From NCBI GenBank assembly GCA_902588745.1, contig CACIQI010000001.1, forward strand, positions 167,591 through 231,590: a DNA stretch of 64,000 nucleotides, given 5' to 3'. Shown piece by piece: positions 1-8,728 of this stretch. Both the position numbers and the translations under genes were made by a program. The notes beneath the pieces are model-generated. The model did no database searches. It had not been told where the DNA came from and saw only the letters and a program-made list of their open reading frames with translations. This DNA is from an uncultured Alphaproteobacteria bacterium. GTDB taxonomy: Bacteria; Pseudomonadota; Alphaproteobacteria; HIMB59; GCA-002718135. Position 1 is the stretch's first letter; each line of letters starts with the position of its first letter.

Positions 1-611
1 GAATATCCGTGTGATAAATTCACATGATGTACAGCCTGTAATGTTTTTGTAAAATCACTTATACCAGGAGCCATTATTCCTTGTCCGTATCCAGCAAGAG
101 TAAAAACTACAGGTTCATTAAATGTTGAGAATTTTTTAACCCTATCACAAGTATTTGATACAACAATATTTGTAAATTCTGTAAACCAATCTGAAGATTC
201 TCTATTTGACCAACCACCTTTATCTTGTAAAATTTGAGGTAAATCCCAATGATAAAGACATATAAAAGGTTCAATATTTTTTTCTAAAAGTGTGTCAATA
301 ACACGATTGTAAAAATCTAAACCTTTTTGATTTACTTTGCCAATACCATCTGGGAGAATTCTAGACCATGCAGTAGAAAGGCGGAAACTTTTTAATCCAG
401 CTTCTTTCATTAAGGAAATATCTTCTTTATAATTATTGTAAAAATCACAAGTTATATTTGCATTTTCATCATTATGAACATTACCTTTAGTTTGAGTAAA
501 AGTATCCCAAATACTGGGAGATTTTCCATCAATATTCCAAGCACCTTCTATTTGATAGGCTGCAGATGATGCACCCCAAATAAAATCAGATGGAAATTTA
601 ATTTCTGACAT
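1..611 (-). CDS. GH1 family beta-glycosidase (partial, C-terminus outside window)
   Basis: Reading leftward from the ATG at 611, an uninterrupted frame of 203 codons runs off the window edge. The N-terminus reads MSEIKFPSDFIWGASSAAYQ, followed by IEGAW, the typical GH1 opening. Further on are YHWDLPQ and STFNEP, the GH1 acid/base motif, with its Glu at about residue 166. GH1 enzymes are retaining beta-glucosidases/galactosidases of about 450 residues, so more than half is missing, including the nucleophile (I/V)TENG motif. No signal peptide is seen, so it probably acts in the cytoplasm on imported beta-glycosides. It lies 2 bp downstream of a Gfo/Idh dehydrogenase in the operon of the glucose-type ABC transporter. 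The family is clear; substrate specificity is not. Confidence 0.93.
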   Translation of the reverse strand, partial: MSEIKFPSDFIWGASSAAYQIEGAWNIDGKSPSIWDTFTQTKGNVHNDENANITCDFYNNYKEDISLMKEAGLKSFRLSTAWSRILPDGIGKVNQKGLDFYNRVIDTLLEKNIEPFICLYHWDLPQILQDKGGWSNRESSDWFTEFTNIVVSNTCDRVKKFSTFNEPVVFTLAGYGQGIMAPGISDFTKTLQAVHHVNLSHGY

Positions 612-613
612 AT

Positions 614-1738
614 TTAAATTTTAAGTTTACTTATTTCTTCTTCAGTTAGTAAATCTGGTTGTTCAGGATTTGTAGTTAAAATATAAGATCTTTTTTCTTC
701 TGCAGATTTTATTATACCATCCATTATTTCTAAAACATGAAGAGATAATTCAAGTGAACACCTTGCTTTACGATTTTTAGCAATTGAATCAATCATTTCT
801 GAAAGCCCAATACCTCTATAATTTGCTTTTTTATTTCCATCATTATCACTCTTGTTAGGTATACCTAATAACATTTTATCATTATTGATTACTTCCCAAT
901 CTTTATCTTTTTGAGATATTAATAAATCGCCACTAAAAAAATTGGGGTCAGGCACAATCATACTTCCATCTAATCCATAGAGCTCGATCGTGGAGTGATT
1001 ATTTTTCCAAACATCCCAAGTACAAAAAAACTGGATTTTAGCATTATTTGTAAATTCTAACGATCCCATTAATGTTGTTGGTGTTTCAACTTTAATTTTA
1101 TCACCGTATCTAGGTTGGCTTGTTATTGTTCGCTCGTTTGTAGCAGTTCCACTAATTGAATTTATTTGTTTAATTGATCCAATTAGGTTTACTAATTGAG
1201 TAATGTAATAAACACCAACATCAAAAACTGGTCCGGCTCCAGGCTTAAAGAAAAAATCAGGATTAGGATGCCAATGCTCCATCCCGTGAGACATTAAATT
1301 AAATGTACCTAGAACAATTTTACCTATCTTATTGTCTTCAATTAATTTTCTAGCTTTTTGGCCTGCAGCTCCTAGAAAAGTATCTGGTGCACACCCAACA
1401 TATAAACCCTTTTCATCTGCTAATTTTTGTATCTCTAAACCTTCTTTAAAATTCATTGCTAAAGGCTTTTCACTAAAACAGTGTTTTCCATTATGTAGTG
1501 ATTTTGTAATAATTTCTTTATGAGCAGCAGGAATTGTTAAGTTAATGATTAAATCAATTTCATTACTTTCTAAAATTTCCTCAACTGAGAGAGATTTAAC
1601 ATTATATTTAGATGCAGCATTAGAAGCAGCTTCCTTATTAATATCAGCGCAAGCAACTATTTCGAAATTATTAAATATTTTTTGACATTCAAAATAAGTC
1701 TCAGAAATATTCCCACAACCAATAATTCCAATATTCAT
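614..1738 (-). CDS. Gfo/Idh/MocA family NAD(P)-dependent sugar oxidoreductase
   Basis: A 374-residue protein with an N-terminal Rossmann fold (GIIGCGNIS, residues 4-12), the family EKP motif at 90-92 carrying the conserved Lys, and FDVGVYY at about 172-178, a Tyr variant of the usual D-x-x-x-H catalytic region. Members oxidise or reduce a hydroxyl of sugars, inositols or glycosides using NAD(P). The gene overlaps the next gene upstream in the operon (TIM-barrel isomerase) by one base, so the two are probably translationally coupled and act in one pathway. The neighbouring GH1 enzyme and sugar ABC transporter suggest an imported glycoside or monosaccharide as substrate. Exact substrate cannot be read from sequence. 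Confidence 0.88.
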   Translation of the reverse strand: MNIGIIGCGNISETYFECQKIFNNFEIVACADINKEAASNAASKYNVKSLSVEEILESNEIDLIINLTIPAAHKEIITKSLHNGKHCFSEKPLAMNFKEGLEIQKLADEKGLYVGCAPDTFLGAAGQKARKLIEDNKIGKIVLGTFNLMSHGMEHWHPNPDFFFKPGAGPVFDVGVYYITQLVNLIGSIKQINSISGTATNERTITSQPRYGDKIKVETPTTLMGSLEFTNNAKIQFFCTWDVWKNNHSTIELYGLDGSMIVPDPNFFSGDLLISQKDKDWEVINNDKMLLGIPNKSDNDGNKKANYRGIGLSEMIDSIAKNRKARCSLELSLHVLEIMDGIIKSAEEKRSYILTTNPEQPDLLTEEEISKLKI

Positions 1739-2511
1739 TAAATTGTCTCTAAATATTCTAAAGACTTTGTTGTGTATTCTTTATAATCTTTTGGATCATC
1801 GTGTTCTAGTACAAAAACTTCACATGGTGTTTTTTTAACTTCTGCAAGAAACTTTGGCCAATCTATGAAACCTTCTCCTACAGCAGATTGTTCACTATGA
1901 TCTAATAGATTTTTTGTTTCATCAAAAAAATCTTTCAAGTGACAGCCAATAATTTTATTTTTGTATTTTCCTATCCAATCAAGTGGATCTGCTTTTCCAG
2001 CAACTGCCCATCCAAGATCAAGTTCCATTTTTAGATTTTCATTGTGATCCATCATACATTCTATTGGAAGCTTACCACTAGGAAGAGGTCTAAATTCAAA
2101 TGAATGATTATGATAACCAAGAGTTAGACCATTATCTTCATACGTTTGTACATATGATGAGAGATCTTTACCAAAGTTATTCCAAGTGTCTTCATCAAGA
2201 TCAAAATTTGAAGCAAAATCTTTACTAAATTTTTCAGGTACAGAAGGCACTATCGCATGCTTAATATTTAGATATTTCATCCTACTAATTGTATCTTCTG
2301 TATTTGTAATTGCTTGAAAACTTATGTGAGAAGATTTTATAGAAATACTATTTTCTTCCATCATTGATTTAAAATTATCTAAATCAATTTTATCTAAATC
2401 AAATAATTCAATATTTTTAATTCCAGACTCAGATAGGAATTTAAATATTGGCTCGTAAGGTTGAAATTTTCTTGTTGTGTACAACTGCATTGTTACTTCG
2501 TTTCTATTCAT
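1738..2511 (-). CDS. Sugar phosphate isomerase/epimerase family TIM-barrel protein
   Basis: A 257-residue AP-endonuclease-2/xylose-isomerase-like TIM barrel. Likely metal-site segments are YHNHSFEF (133-140), the Glu/Asp of MELDLGW (about 162-168), CHLKDF (190-195) and a C-terminal Glu in VLEHDD (about 234-239). The family includes IolE/IolI, hydroxypyruvate isomerase, 3-keto-sugar epimerases and the elimination subunits of C-glycoside cleaving systems. It sits between the ABC transporter ATPase and a Gfo/Idh dehydrogenase with 1-bp overlaps on both sides. A dehydrogenase plus TIM-barrel pair commonly works on keto-sugars, and that is the inference here. The precise reaction is unknown. Confidence 0.82.
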   Translation of the reverse strand: MNRNEVTMQLYTTRKFQPYEPIFKFLSESGIKNIELFDLDKIDLDNFKSMMEENSISIKSSHISFQAITNTEDTISRMKYLNIKHAIVPSVPEKFSKDFASNFDLDEDTWNNFGKDLSSYVQTYEDNGLTLGYHNHSFEFRPLPSGKLPIECMMDHNENLKMELDLGWAVAGKADPLDWIGKYKNKIIGCHLKDFFDETKNLLDHSEQSAVGEGFIDWPKFLAEVKKTPCEVFVLEHDDPKDYKEYTTKSLEYLETI

Positions 2512-3584
2512 TAAATTCTCTCCTCAGATTTACTATCGAATATTGAAGATTTATTTATATCAAATGAAATGTTTATTTCATCATTTAAATTAAAATTTGA
2601 ACTTCCTTCTAGCCTTATAGATATTGGGTTACCTTCAACACTAGTCCACACAAGAGTATCTGCACCCATAGGTTCCACTAATTCAACTTTACATTGAATA
2701 GAATTTTCATTTTTTTCTATGTTTATATTTTCAGGTCTTATTCCAAAGACAACCTCTTGATCATTCATCAAATTATTTATATTTTCATACTTAGAAATAT
2801 CAATTTGTTTTTTTCCAACAATTATATTTTGACTTGATTTATCAAATTTAGCTTTTAAAAAATTCATGCTCGGAGATCCAATAAACCCAGCCACAAATAA
2901 ATTAGCTGGTTTGTTATAAATTTGTTTAGGTGTATCTAATTGCTGTATTAATCCATCTTTCATAACAGATATACGGTCCGCAAGCGTCATAGCTTCTATT
3001 TGATCATGAGTAACGTAAATCATAGTGTTTGATAAATCTCTATGAAGTTTTTTAATTTCATAGCGTAGTTCAGCTCTTAATTTTGCATCAAGGTTACTTA
3101 AAGGTTCGTCAAATAAAAAAACTTTTGCATCTCTAACCAAAGCTCTACCAATAGCAACACGCTGCCTTTGACCTCCAGAGAGTTGAGAAGGCTTTCTTTT
3201 AAGTAATTCATTTATTTGTAGGAGATTTGCAGCTTTTTTAATTTTTTCATTAATTAAATCTTTTGCCGTACCCATCATTCTTAAACCAAATGATAAATTT
3301 TTCTCGACAGTCATACTTGGGTATAATGCGTAAGATTGAAATACCATTCCTATGTGTCTATCTTTTGGCTCTTTCCATGTAACGTTATCATCTTCAATCC
3401 AAATCTGTCCATCAGTTAAATCCAAAAGACCTGCTATACAGTTTAATAAAGTAGTTTTTCCACAACCTGAAGGGCCAAGCAAAACCATGAATTCTCCCTC
3501 TTTAATATCTAGACTTAAATCATTTAATATTTCAGTTTTTCCATAACTGAAGGATATATTTTTTACTTCAACACTATTTTTCAT
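2511..3584 (-). CDS. Sugar ABC transporter ATP-binding protein (MalK/UgpC/GtsD type)
   Basis: A 357-residue ATPase counted from the ATG at 3584. This start is preferred over a longer in-frame one because GGGGTGAG lies immediately upstream and the preceding gene ends 2 bp away. Walker A GPSGCGKT is at 37-44, the signature LSGGQRQR at 135-142, Walker B FLFDEP around 156-161 and the switch His in VTHDQ shortly after. A C-terminal TOBE-like region of about 110 residues matches the CUT1 MalK/UgpC architecture. It energises the two permeases directly upstream. It is also the only CUT1-type ATPase in the window, so it may serve the fused permease at 9770-11596, which lacks its own. Confidence 0.95.
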   Translation of the reverse strand: MKNSVEVKNISFSYGKTEILNDLSLDIKEGEFMVLLGPSGCGKTTLLNCIAGLLDLTDGQIWIEDDNVTWKEPKDRHIGMVFQSYALYPSMTVEKNLSFGLRMMGTAKDLINEKIKKAANLLQINELLKRKPSQLSGGQRQRVAIGRALVRDAKVFLFDEPLSNLDAKLRAELRYEIKKLHRDLSNTMIYVTHDQIEAMTLADRISVMKDGLIQQLDTPKQIYNKPANLFVAGFIGSPSMNFLKAKFDKSSQNIIVGKKQIDISKYENINNLMNDQEVVFGIRPENINIEKNENSIQCKVELVEPMGADTLVWTSVEGNPISIRLEGSSNFNLNDEINISFDINKSSIFDSKSEERI

Positions 3585-3586
3585 AC

Positions 3587-4468
3587 TCACCCCTTTATTG
3601 CCCCAGCTGCTATTCCACGCACAAACCATCTTCCAGAAATAAAGTATACAAAAAGAGGAACTAGAGAAGTTAATATTGTTGCTGACATATCTACATTATA
3701 CTCGGCAACACCATAATCTACTTGCACAATATTATTTAATTGAACTGTCATTGGTTGGTTATCTCTTCCTGCAAAAACTAATCCTAGAAGAAAATCATTC
3801 CAAATTCCTGTAACTTGAAGAATGACAGCTACGATAGTTATGGGAGTAGACATTGGAATTATTACATAAAAAAATATTTTTATAAAATTACCGCCATCTA
3901 TTCTGGCAGCTTTAAATAGATCTATTGGAAGACTCGCGTAAAAATTTCTGAAGATAAGTGTTAGTATTGGCATACCAAAAATAGTATGAACAAGTATGAT
4001 GCCTGGTAAAGAAGAATAAATACCTAAGAAGTCTTCTATTTTTAAAAGTGGGTACACCATTACTTGATAAGGAATAAATGCACCAAACATACATAGGCCA
4101 AAAAAGAAGTATGCTCCCCTAAAACGCCAAAAAGCTAATGCATATCCATTAAGTGCACTTAAAGCTACGGATACAATTACACTAGGTACAGTTATCTTTA
4201 CGGAGTTAACAAAACCTGGTTTCAATCCCTCACATACAAATCCTGTACAGGCTTGAGACCAGGCTTTTGGCCAAGCATAAAAACTAAGTTCTTTCGGGAG
4301 GTTTAAAATATTAGCAGCTCTTATTTCATCCATATCTTTAAGAGAAGTAATGATCATTACATATAAGGGCATTAAAAAAAATAATGCACACATAATTATG
4401 AAACAATACAAACCTACTCTTCCAACTGTAAGGTGTTTTGGTCGAGGTCCTTTAGGAATAGTAGACAT
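3587..4468 (-). CDS. Sugar ABC transporter permease, MalG/GtsC type
   Basis: A 293-residue integral membrane protein with about six hydrophobic segments. The EAA loop reads FKAARIDGGNFIKIFFYVIIP, the cytoplasmic coupling helix contacted by the ATPase. The C-terminal GRWFVRGIAAGAIKG ending is typical of MalG-type CUT1 permeases. The ATG at 4468 overlaps the last base of the upstream MalF-type permease gene, so translation is coupled. Together with the genes at 4468-5349, 5397-6641 and 2511-3584 it forms a complete importer whose order resembles the gtsABCD glucose/mannose system of pseudomonads. Role as permease is secure; glucose as substrate is inference. Confidence 0.94.
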   Translation of the reverse strand: MSTIPKGPRPKHLTVGRVGLYCFIIMCALFFLMPLYVMIITSLKDMDEIRAANILNLPKELSFYAWPKAWSQACTGFVCEGLKPGFVNSVKITVPSVIVSVALSALNGYALAFWRFRGAYFFFGLCMFGAFIPYQVMVYPLLKIEDFLGIYSSLPGIILVHTIFGMPILTLIFRNFYASLPIDLFKAARIDGGNFIKIFFYVIIPMSTPITIVAVILQVTGIWNDFLLGLVFAGRDNQPMTVQLNNIVQVDYGVAEYNVDMSATILTSLVPLFVYFISGRWFVRGIAAGAIKG

Positions 4469-5349
4469 TAGTTATTTGCGTATTTGTTTCTTAGATAAAA
4501 TTCATAAAAAGCCCAAGGAGCAAGAATACATACAACTGAAATAAACATTATTATAGAAGCTGCAAAAGCTTGTCCTAAATTTGCTCTACTAAAAAAATTC
4601 TCCATTACATACATTGCTGGTGTTGTGGTAGCATATCCTGGTCCACCAGATGTAAGGGCTAAAATTAAATCATAGACTTTTACTACACCTGCTGCAATCA
4701 AGACAATTGCAGTTACTACCATTGGTCTTAACATCGGCAGAATAACAAAAATATAAGATTTCCATTTAGCTACACCTTCAATACTAAGTGATTTCCAAAT
4801 ATCTTCATCAATTCCTCTGAGTCCTGCTAACATTAACACCATTACAAAACCTGCACCTTGCCAAACAGCAGCTATACAAACAGCATAGATTGCAAGATCT
4901 CTATTTACCAACCAGTCTAGTTCAAACCATGTCATACCCCACATGTGCATTGAATTCTCTAGACCAAATGTTGGGTTTAAAACCCATTTCCAGACTAAAC
5001 CAGTAACAACGAAGGACATAGCATAAGGGTATAAAAAAATTGTTCTAAATAAACTCTCACCTCTTATTTTTTGATCAATTAAAACTGCTAATAGAAAACC
5101 AATGATCAGACACCCAATTGTAAACACAAAACCATAAATAAAAATATTTTCTACAGCTACATCCCATTTTCTTTGTTTAAATAATCTTTCGTATTGATCG
5201 AAACCAACATAGTTCATTACTGGAACTAATTTCGAATTTGTTAGAGAATAAACAAAGGAATAAATAATACATCCAACAAAGACAGTTAAAGATATAACTA
5301 TCATCGGTAACAGTGCTATTTTTGCAGCTATATTTCTATAAAAAGGCAT
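4468..5349 (-). CDS. Sugar ABC transporter permease, MalF/GtsB type
   Basis: A 293-residue membrane protein with about six hydrophobic helices and an EAA-type loop IWKSLSIEGVAKWKSYIFVI followed by LPMLRP. A glycine-rich GGPGYATTTPAMYVMENFF stretch near the C-terminus is characteristic of the first permease of CUT1 importers. It lies downstream of the binding-protein gene, separated by a 47-bp spacer carrying a strong hairpin (5358-5387), and it overlaps the second permease by one base. It forms half of the transmembrane channel of the sugar importer. No disruption is visible. Confidence 0.94.
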   Translation of the reverse strand: MPFYRNIAAKIALLPMIVISLTVFVGCIIYSFVYSLTNSKLVPVMNYVGFDQYERLFKQRKWDVAVENIFIYGFVFTIGCLIIGFLLAVLIDQKIRGESLFRTIFLYPYAMSFVVTGLVWKWVLNPTFGLENSMHMWGMTWFELDWLVNRDLAIYAVCIAAVWQGAGFVMVLMLAGLRGIDEDIWKSLSIEGVAKWKSYIFVILPMLRPMVVTAIVLIAAGVVKVYDLILALTSGGPGYATTTPAMYVMENFFSRANLGQAFAASIIMFISVVCILAPWAFYEFYLRNKYANN

Positions 5350-5357
5350 AAAATGTT

Positions 5358-5387
5358 AAATGGCAGGATAAATTAATCCTGCCATTT
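5358..5387 (-). promoter_or_regulatory. Intercistronic hairpin between binding-protein and permease genes
   Basis: A perfect 12-bp inverted repeat with arms AAATGGCAGGAT (5358-5369) and ATCCTGCCATTT (5376-5387) around a 6-nt AT-only loop. It fills most of the 47-bp gap between the binding protein and the first permease. No run of T follows on the minus strand, so it looks more like an mRNA-stabilising or partial-attenuation structure than a full terminator. Equivalent hairpins follow the other two binding-protein genes of the window. Confidence 0.75.
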
Positions 5388-5396
5388 CGTATATAT

Positions 5397-6641
5397 TTAA
5401 AGTCCGCTTGTTAAAACGCCTTCTAAGTCGTCCATTACTTGAGCAACAGTGTAATTAGGATCATTTCTAAATTCAGAAATAATATCACCCCATGCTGCAG
5501 TGAATGCAGGAGTATTCCAATCATCACTTTCTCTCATAATTGCATCTGGATTTTGAATTAAATCTAAACCCATTTGCATACATGCGTCAGCTGCAGAAGT
5601 ATCAACGTCAAGTCTCATTGGTAGAGAACCTTTAGCATTGTTAAATTTAGCCTGTACAGTTGGATTAACCATCATACTTGCCATTGCTAGCTGAGCATCT
5701 TTTACTTTTGGATCATCATTTTTAGGAAAAACAAATACATCACCACCAAGAGCAACATATTTTTCTTTACCAGGAATTACACAAGAATAATCAACCATTG
5801 CTTCTTGTCCAGCAACAGCAAATTCACCTCTTGCCCAGTCTCCCATAACTTGCATTGCAGCTTTTCCTTCGATAACCATAGCTGTAGTATCATTCCATAA
5901 TCTTCCAGGAGAACCTTCATCTGTGAATTGATTTAATTCTCTGTAAGTATTTAAAACTGACTCAAATCTTCCATCTCTAAACGCATCTAGATCTTTATCT
6001 CTATAAATTGACTGCATTAGAGGAAAGCCCATGATTGAAGATGCAACAACATCAAACATACCAGATTCTTGCCATCCCTGACCACCTAGTGCCAATGGAA
6101 TGATTCCAGCTTCTTGAATTTTTGGAGCTCCAGCTAAAAATTCCTCAAAAGTTTGAGGCACTGGTAAACCAACTTGTTTGTAAACATCATTGTTGATCCA
6201 CATCCATTGCCAGCTGTGAATATTTACAGGTACACAATAAAATTCACCTTCAAATTCACAAGTTTCAATTAATTCAGGTGGGTAAATAAAATCTCTCCAA
6301 CCCTCTGCAGAAGCAACTTCTTCAAGTGATTGAAGTAAACCTTGCTCCACTAAATCAACAAATTGTTTTGATACGTTGAACTGTGCTGCAGTTGGTGGGT
6401 TTCCACCAATAATTCTGTTTACAGTAGTTCCTCTTGCATTATCACCACCAGTGATTGCAGTGTCAATCCAAGTATTACCCATTTCTTCCCAAGCTTTAGC
6501 AAATTCTGAAATTGCAGCTTGCTCTCCACCAGAAGTCCACCAGTGAATAACTTCAGCTTCCATGTGGCCAGCAGCCTTGGAAGCGTTAGTAAAAGATAGG
6601 GGTACAAATATAGTTAATAATATTGAAAAAAATTTTTTCAT
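5397..6641 (-). CDS. Sugar ABC transporter substrate-binding protein (GtsA-like)
   Basis: A 414-residue periplasmic binding protein counted from the ATG at 6641. This start is chosen because AAAGGGAGGA sits 5 bp upstream and the protein then begins with a classical signal peptide (MKKFFSILLTIFVPLSFTNA), with cleavage likely near the following SKAAG. The mature N-terminus EVIHWWTSGGE is characteristic of the glucose/mannose-type CUT1 binding proteins (GtsA family). It captures sugar in the periplasm and delivers it to the permeases encoded downstream. It is the first gene of the minus-strand operon and divergent from a LacI-type regulator, with a palindrome in between. Ligand identity is inferred only from family resemblance. 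Confidence 0.92.
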   Translation of the reverse strand: MKKFFSILLTIFVPLSFTNASKAAGHMEAEVIHWWTSGGEQAAISEFAKAWEEMGNTWIDTAITGGDNARGTTVNRIIGGNPPTAAQFNVSKQFVDLVEQGLLQSLEEVASAEGWRDFIYPPELIETCEFEGEFYCVPVNIHSWQWMWINNDVYKQVGLPVPQTFEEFLAGAPKIQEAGIIPLALGGQGWQESGMFDVVASSIMGFPLMQSIYRDKDLDAFRDGRFESVLNTYRELNQFTDEGSPGRLWNDTTAMVIEGKAAMQVMGDWARGEFAVAGQEAMVDYSCVIPGKEKYVALGGDVFVFPKNDDPKVKDAQLAMASMMVNPTVQAKFNNAKGSLPMRLDVDTSAADACMQMGLDLIQNPDAIMRESDDWNTPAFTAAWGDIISEFRNDPNYTVAQVMDDLEGVLTSGL

Positions 6642-6646
6642 TATTT

Positions 6647-6656
6647 TCCTCCCTTT
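6647..6656 (-). promoter_or_regulatory. Strong Shine-Dalgarno site of the first binding-protein gene
   Basis: AAAGGGAGGA on the minus strand, 5 bp before the ATG at 6641. It fixes that start over a longer in-frame candidate at 6674. The identical 10-mer occurs before the other two binding-protein genes. Confidence 0.85.
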
Positions 6657-6677
6657 TTTAAAATAAATTGACAATTT

Positions 6678-6693
6678 AGTAAAACGTTTTACT
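6678..6693. promoter_or_regulatory. LacI-family operator candidate (perfect palindrome)
   Basis: AGTAAAACGTTTTACT is a perfect 16-bp palindrome with the central CG typical of LacI/GalR-family operators. It lies between the divergent LacI-type regulator (start 6743) and the sugar-binding protein gene (start 6641). TTGACA hexamers flank it on both strands (6668-6673 plus; 6694-6699 read on minus), so it could overlap promoters in both directions, although no good -10 partner was found for either. Autoregulation and sugar-responsive repression of the transporter are inferred. Confidence 0.72.
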
Positions 6694-6742
6694 TGTCAAG
6701 CCAAATAGTATTATTTAATTTAATTAATAGATTTTAATTATT

Positions 6743-7780
6743 ATGAAGAAAAATAAGAAAATAAATATTGTTGGTTTATCTCAAAAATTAGGTTTATCAG
6801 TAAGTTCAGTATCAAGAGCACTGAATGGATATGACAATATATCACAGAAAACAAAAGATAAAATTTTTAAAACAGCAAAGAAATATAACTACTTTCCAGA
6901 TTTAAATGCCAAAAGATTAGCTTCCAAAAAAACGGATACAATTGCTTTTATTTCATCTATAGATCCTGACGCACCAGATCACGTTGTTTTGCAGTTTCTT
7001 GCAGGAATTACTCTTGGGATAAAAAATACAAACACTGAATTAATAACAAAATTTTGCTTAAATGAAGATGAAGAAATGAATTATTTCAAAAAACTCATTA
7101 GCACAGGTCAAGCAGATAAATTTATTTTTTATAAAATTAAAAAAAATGATGAAAGAGTTCATTTCTTAAACCAAAGAGGAATTAAATTTGTAACTTGGGG
7201 TAGAACTAACAATCAAACAGAGCATGCTTGGATTGATCTGGATAATAAGAAAAGTATAGAACTGTTAATGGATAAGCTTTCAAATAATGGTCATAAAAGA
7301 ATTGCTTTTATCAATGTTCATCGAAGTTTTAATTATGGAGCACAAAGAAAAGCTGCTTATGAAAGTTCAATAAAAAATTTACAACTGCAATATTCAAATG
7401 AATATTATCAAGATAGTTTAATCGAAACTGTTGAGTCAGGATCAGCCATAACAAAGTATTTATTAAGTTTAAAAAAACCTCCCACTGCCATAATTTGTTC
7501 TCATCTTCGTTTTTTTACTGGTTGTTTGTTAAAATGTCAGGATATGAAATTAGAAATTGGAAAAGATATTTCTGTGGTAGGATTTAATGACCAGGATAGT
7601 TATTTAAGCTCTCAAAATCTTACATATATTTCACACCCATTAATGGAAATGGGGAAACAATCTGTAAAAATTTTACAGAACCTAGAACAAGATATATCAA
7701 TAAAAAAAATATCTACTTTAATTGAGCCAATATTAAATGAAGGAACAAGTCACAAAATCAAAAAAACTAAATTAAGATAG
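6743..7780 (+). CDS. LacI/GalR family transcriptional regulator
   Basis: A 345-residue regulator. The N-terminal helix-turn-helix reads IVGLSQKLGLSVSSVSRALN (residues 9-28), followed by the hinge region around NAKRLASKKTDTIAF. The remainder is a periplasmic-binding-protein-like effector domain with DISVVGFNDQD near its end. It is divergent from the glucose-type ABC operon with a palindromic operator between them, so it most likely senses the imported sugar or its phosphate and represses that operon. Its 3' end overlaps the convergent aldo/keto reductase gene by 9 bp. The effector cannot be deduced. Confidence 0.94.
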   Translation: MKKNKKINIVGLSQKLGLSVSSVSRALNGYDNISQKTKDKIFKTAKKYNYFPDLNAKRLASKKTDTIAFISSIDPDAPDHVVLQFLAGITLGIKNTNTELITKFCLNEDEEMNYFKKLISTGQADKFIFYKIKKNDERVHFLNQRGIKFVTWGRTNNQTEHAWIDLDNKKSIELLMDKLSNNGHKRIAFINVHRSFNYGAQRKAAYESSIKNLQLQYSNEYYQDSLIETVESGSAITKYLLSLKKPPTAIICSHLRFFTGCLLKCQDMKLEIGKDISVVGFNDQDSYLSSQNLTYISHPLMEMGKQSVKILQNLEQDISIKKISTLIEPILNEGTSHKIKKTKLR

Positions 7781-8728
7781 ATTTAACCAATTAATTTCTT
7801 CCTTTGTTAATTCTATATCTAAGCAAGGTAGTGTAGTGTCAAGCTCATCAATTGTTCGTGGTCCAATTAATGCAAATGATGGAAAAGATTGATTGATGGT
7901 CCAGCTTGCTGCTATATTATGTGCAGTACATCCTTTTTTTTCAGCTAGTTCCATTGCTCTTTTTTTTCTTTCTCTATTATCTTCACTGTCATAACAACTA
8001 ATAGGGCCACTTGAGTTCTCACCTGGAGCTCTATAAGTTTCTGCTTTAGTAATTTTGTCTTCAATTTCTTGTGTAATAGCATCAGGTAAAAAATAACCTC
8101 TTGCCTGACTAGACCAAGACATATGAGATTTTTGAGTAGAATGTAGATACTCTAATGTTTCATTTACATTAGATGACAAGCAACCACTCCAAAGTGGATT
8201 AATCATTTTAGCAAGAGCTAAATTATTATTAAGAATAGACATTTCTTGTTTATTATTTTTTTGTGCCCATTCATTTCCTTCTTTGAATCTTTCAATAGTC
8301 CAATTAGAGCCGCCAAATATTTTAATTCTGCCTCTTTCTTTCTCTTTATTTAAAACATCCATAAATTCTTCAACAGGATAATCAGTATTATCTCGGTGCA
8401 TAATATAAATATCAACATAATCAGTATTCATTCTTTCAAGAGAGATTGTTAATTGTTTTGAAATAGCTTCAGGATTGCAATCAGGCGTGTGAGCACCTTT
8501 GCCAAGTATTAAAACATCTTTTCTGTTGTTATTGTTTTTTAACCATTGTCCTAAAACTTTTTCGTGATTACCGCCACCATAGATGAATGCTGTATCAAAC
8601 ATATTACCACCGACTTCAATCCAATGATCCCACAACTTTGAAGCTTCGTTAATATCATCTTGGTTATCACATCCCATAACAAGTTTGGAAATGTCTTTAT
8701 CTATTCCTTCTATTCTATCATATTTCAT
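7772..8728 (-). CDS. Aldo/keto reductase
   Basis: A 318-residue (alpha/beta)8 NAD(P)H-dependent reductase. The catalytic tetrad is visible as D45 (in MFDTAFIYGGG), Y50, K77 (ILGKGAH) and H111 (YIMHRDN). Length fits the family. The ATG at 8728 overlaps the stop of the upstream Gfo/Idh gene by 4 bp, so it belongs to the operon headed by the binding protein at 11658-12911. With the Gfo/Idh enzyme it could oxidise or reduce imported sugars, polyols or aldonates. Substrate unknown. Confidence 0.9.
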   Translation of the reverse strand: MKYDRIEGIDKDISKLVMGCDNQDDINEASKLWDHWIEVGGNMFDTAFIYGGGNHEKVLGQWLKNNNNRKDVLILGKGAHTPDCNPEAISKQLTISLERMNTDYVDIYIMHRDNTDYPVEEFMDVLNKEKERGRIKIFGGSNWTIERFKEGNEWAQKNNKQEMSILNNNLALAKMINPLWSGCLSSNVNETLEYLHSTQKSHMSWSSQARGYFLPDAITQEIEDKITKAETYRAPGENSSGPISCYDSEDNRERKKRAMELAEKKGCTAHNIAASWTINQSFPSFALIGPRTIDELDTTLPCLDIELTKEEINWLNLS

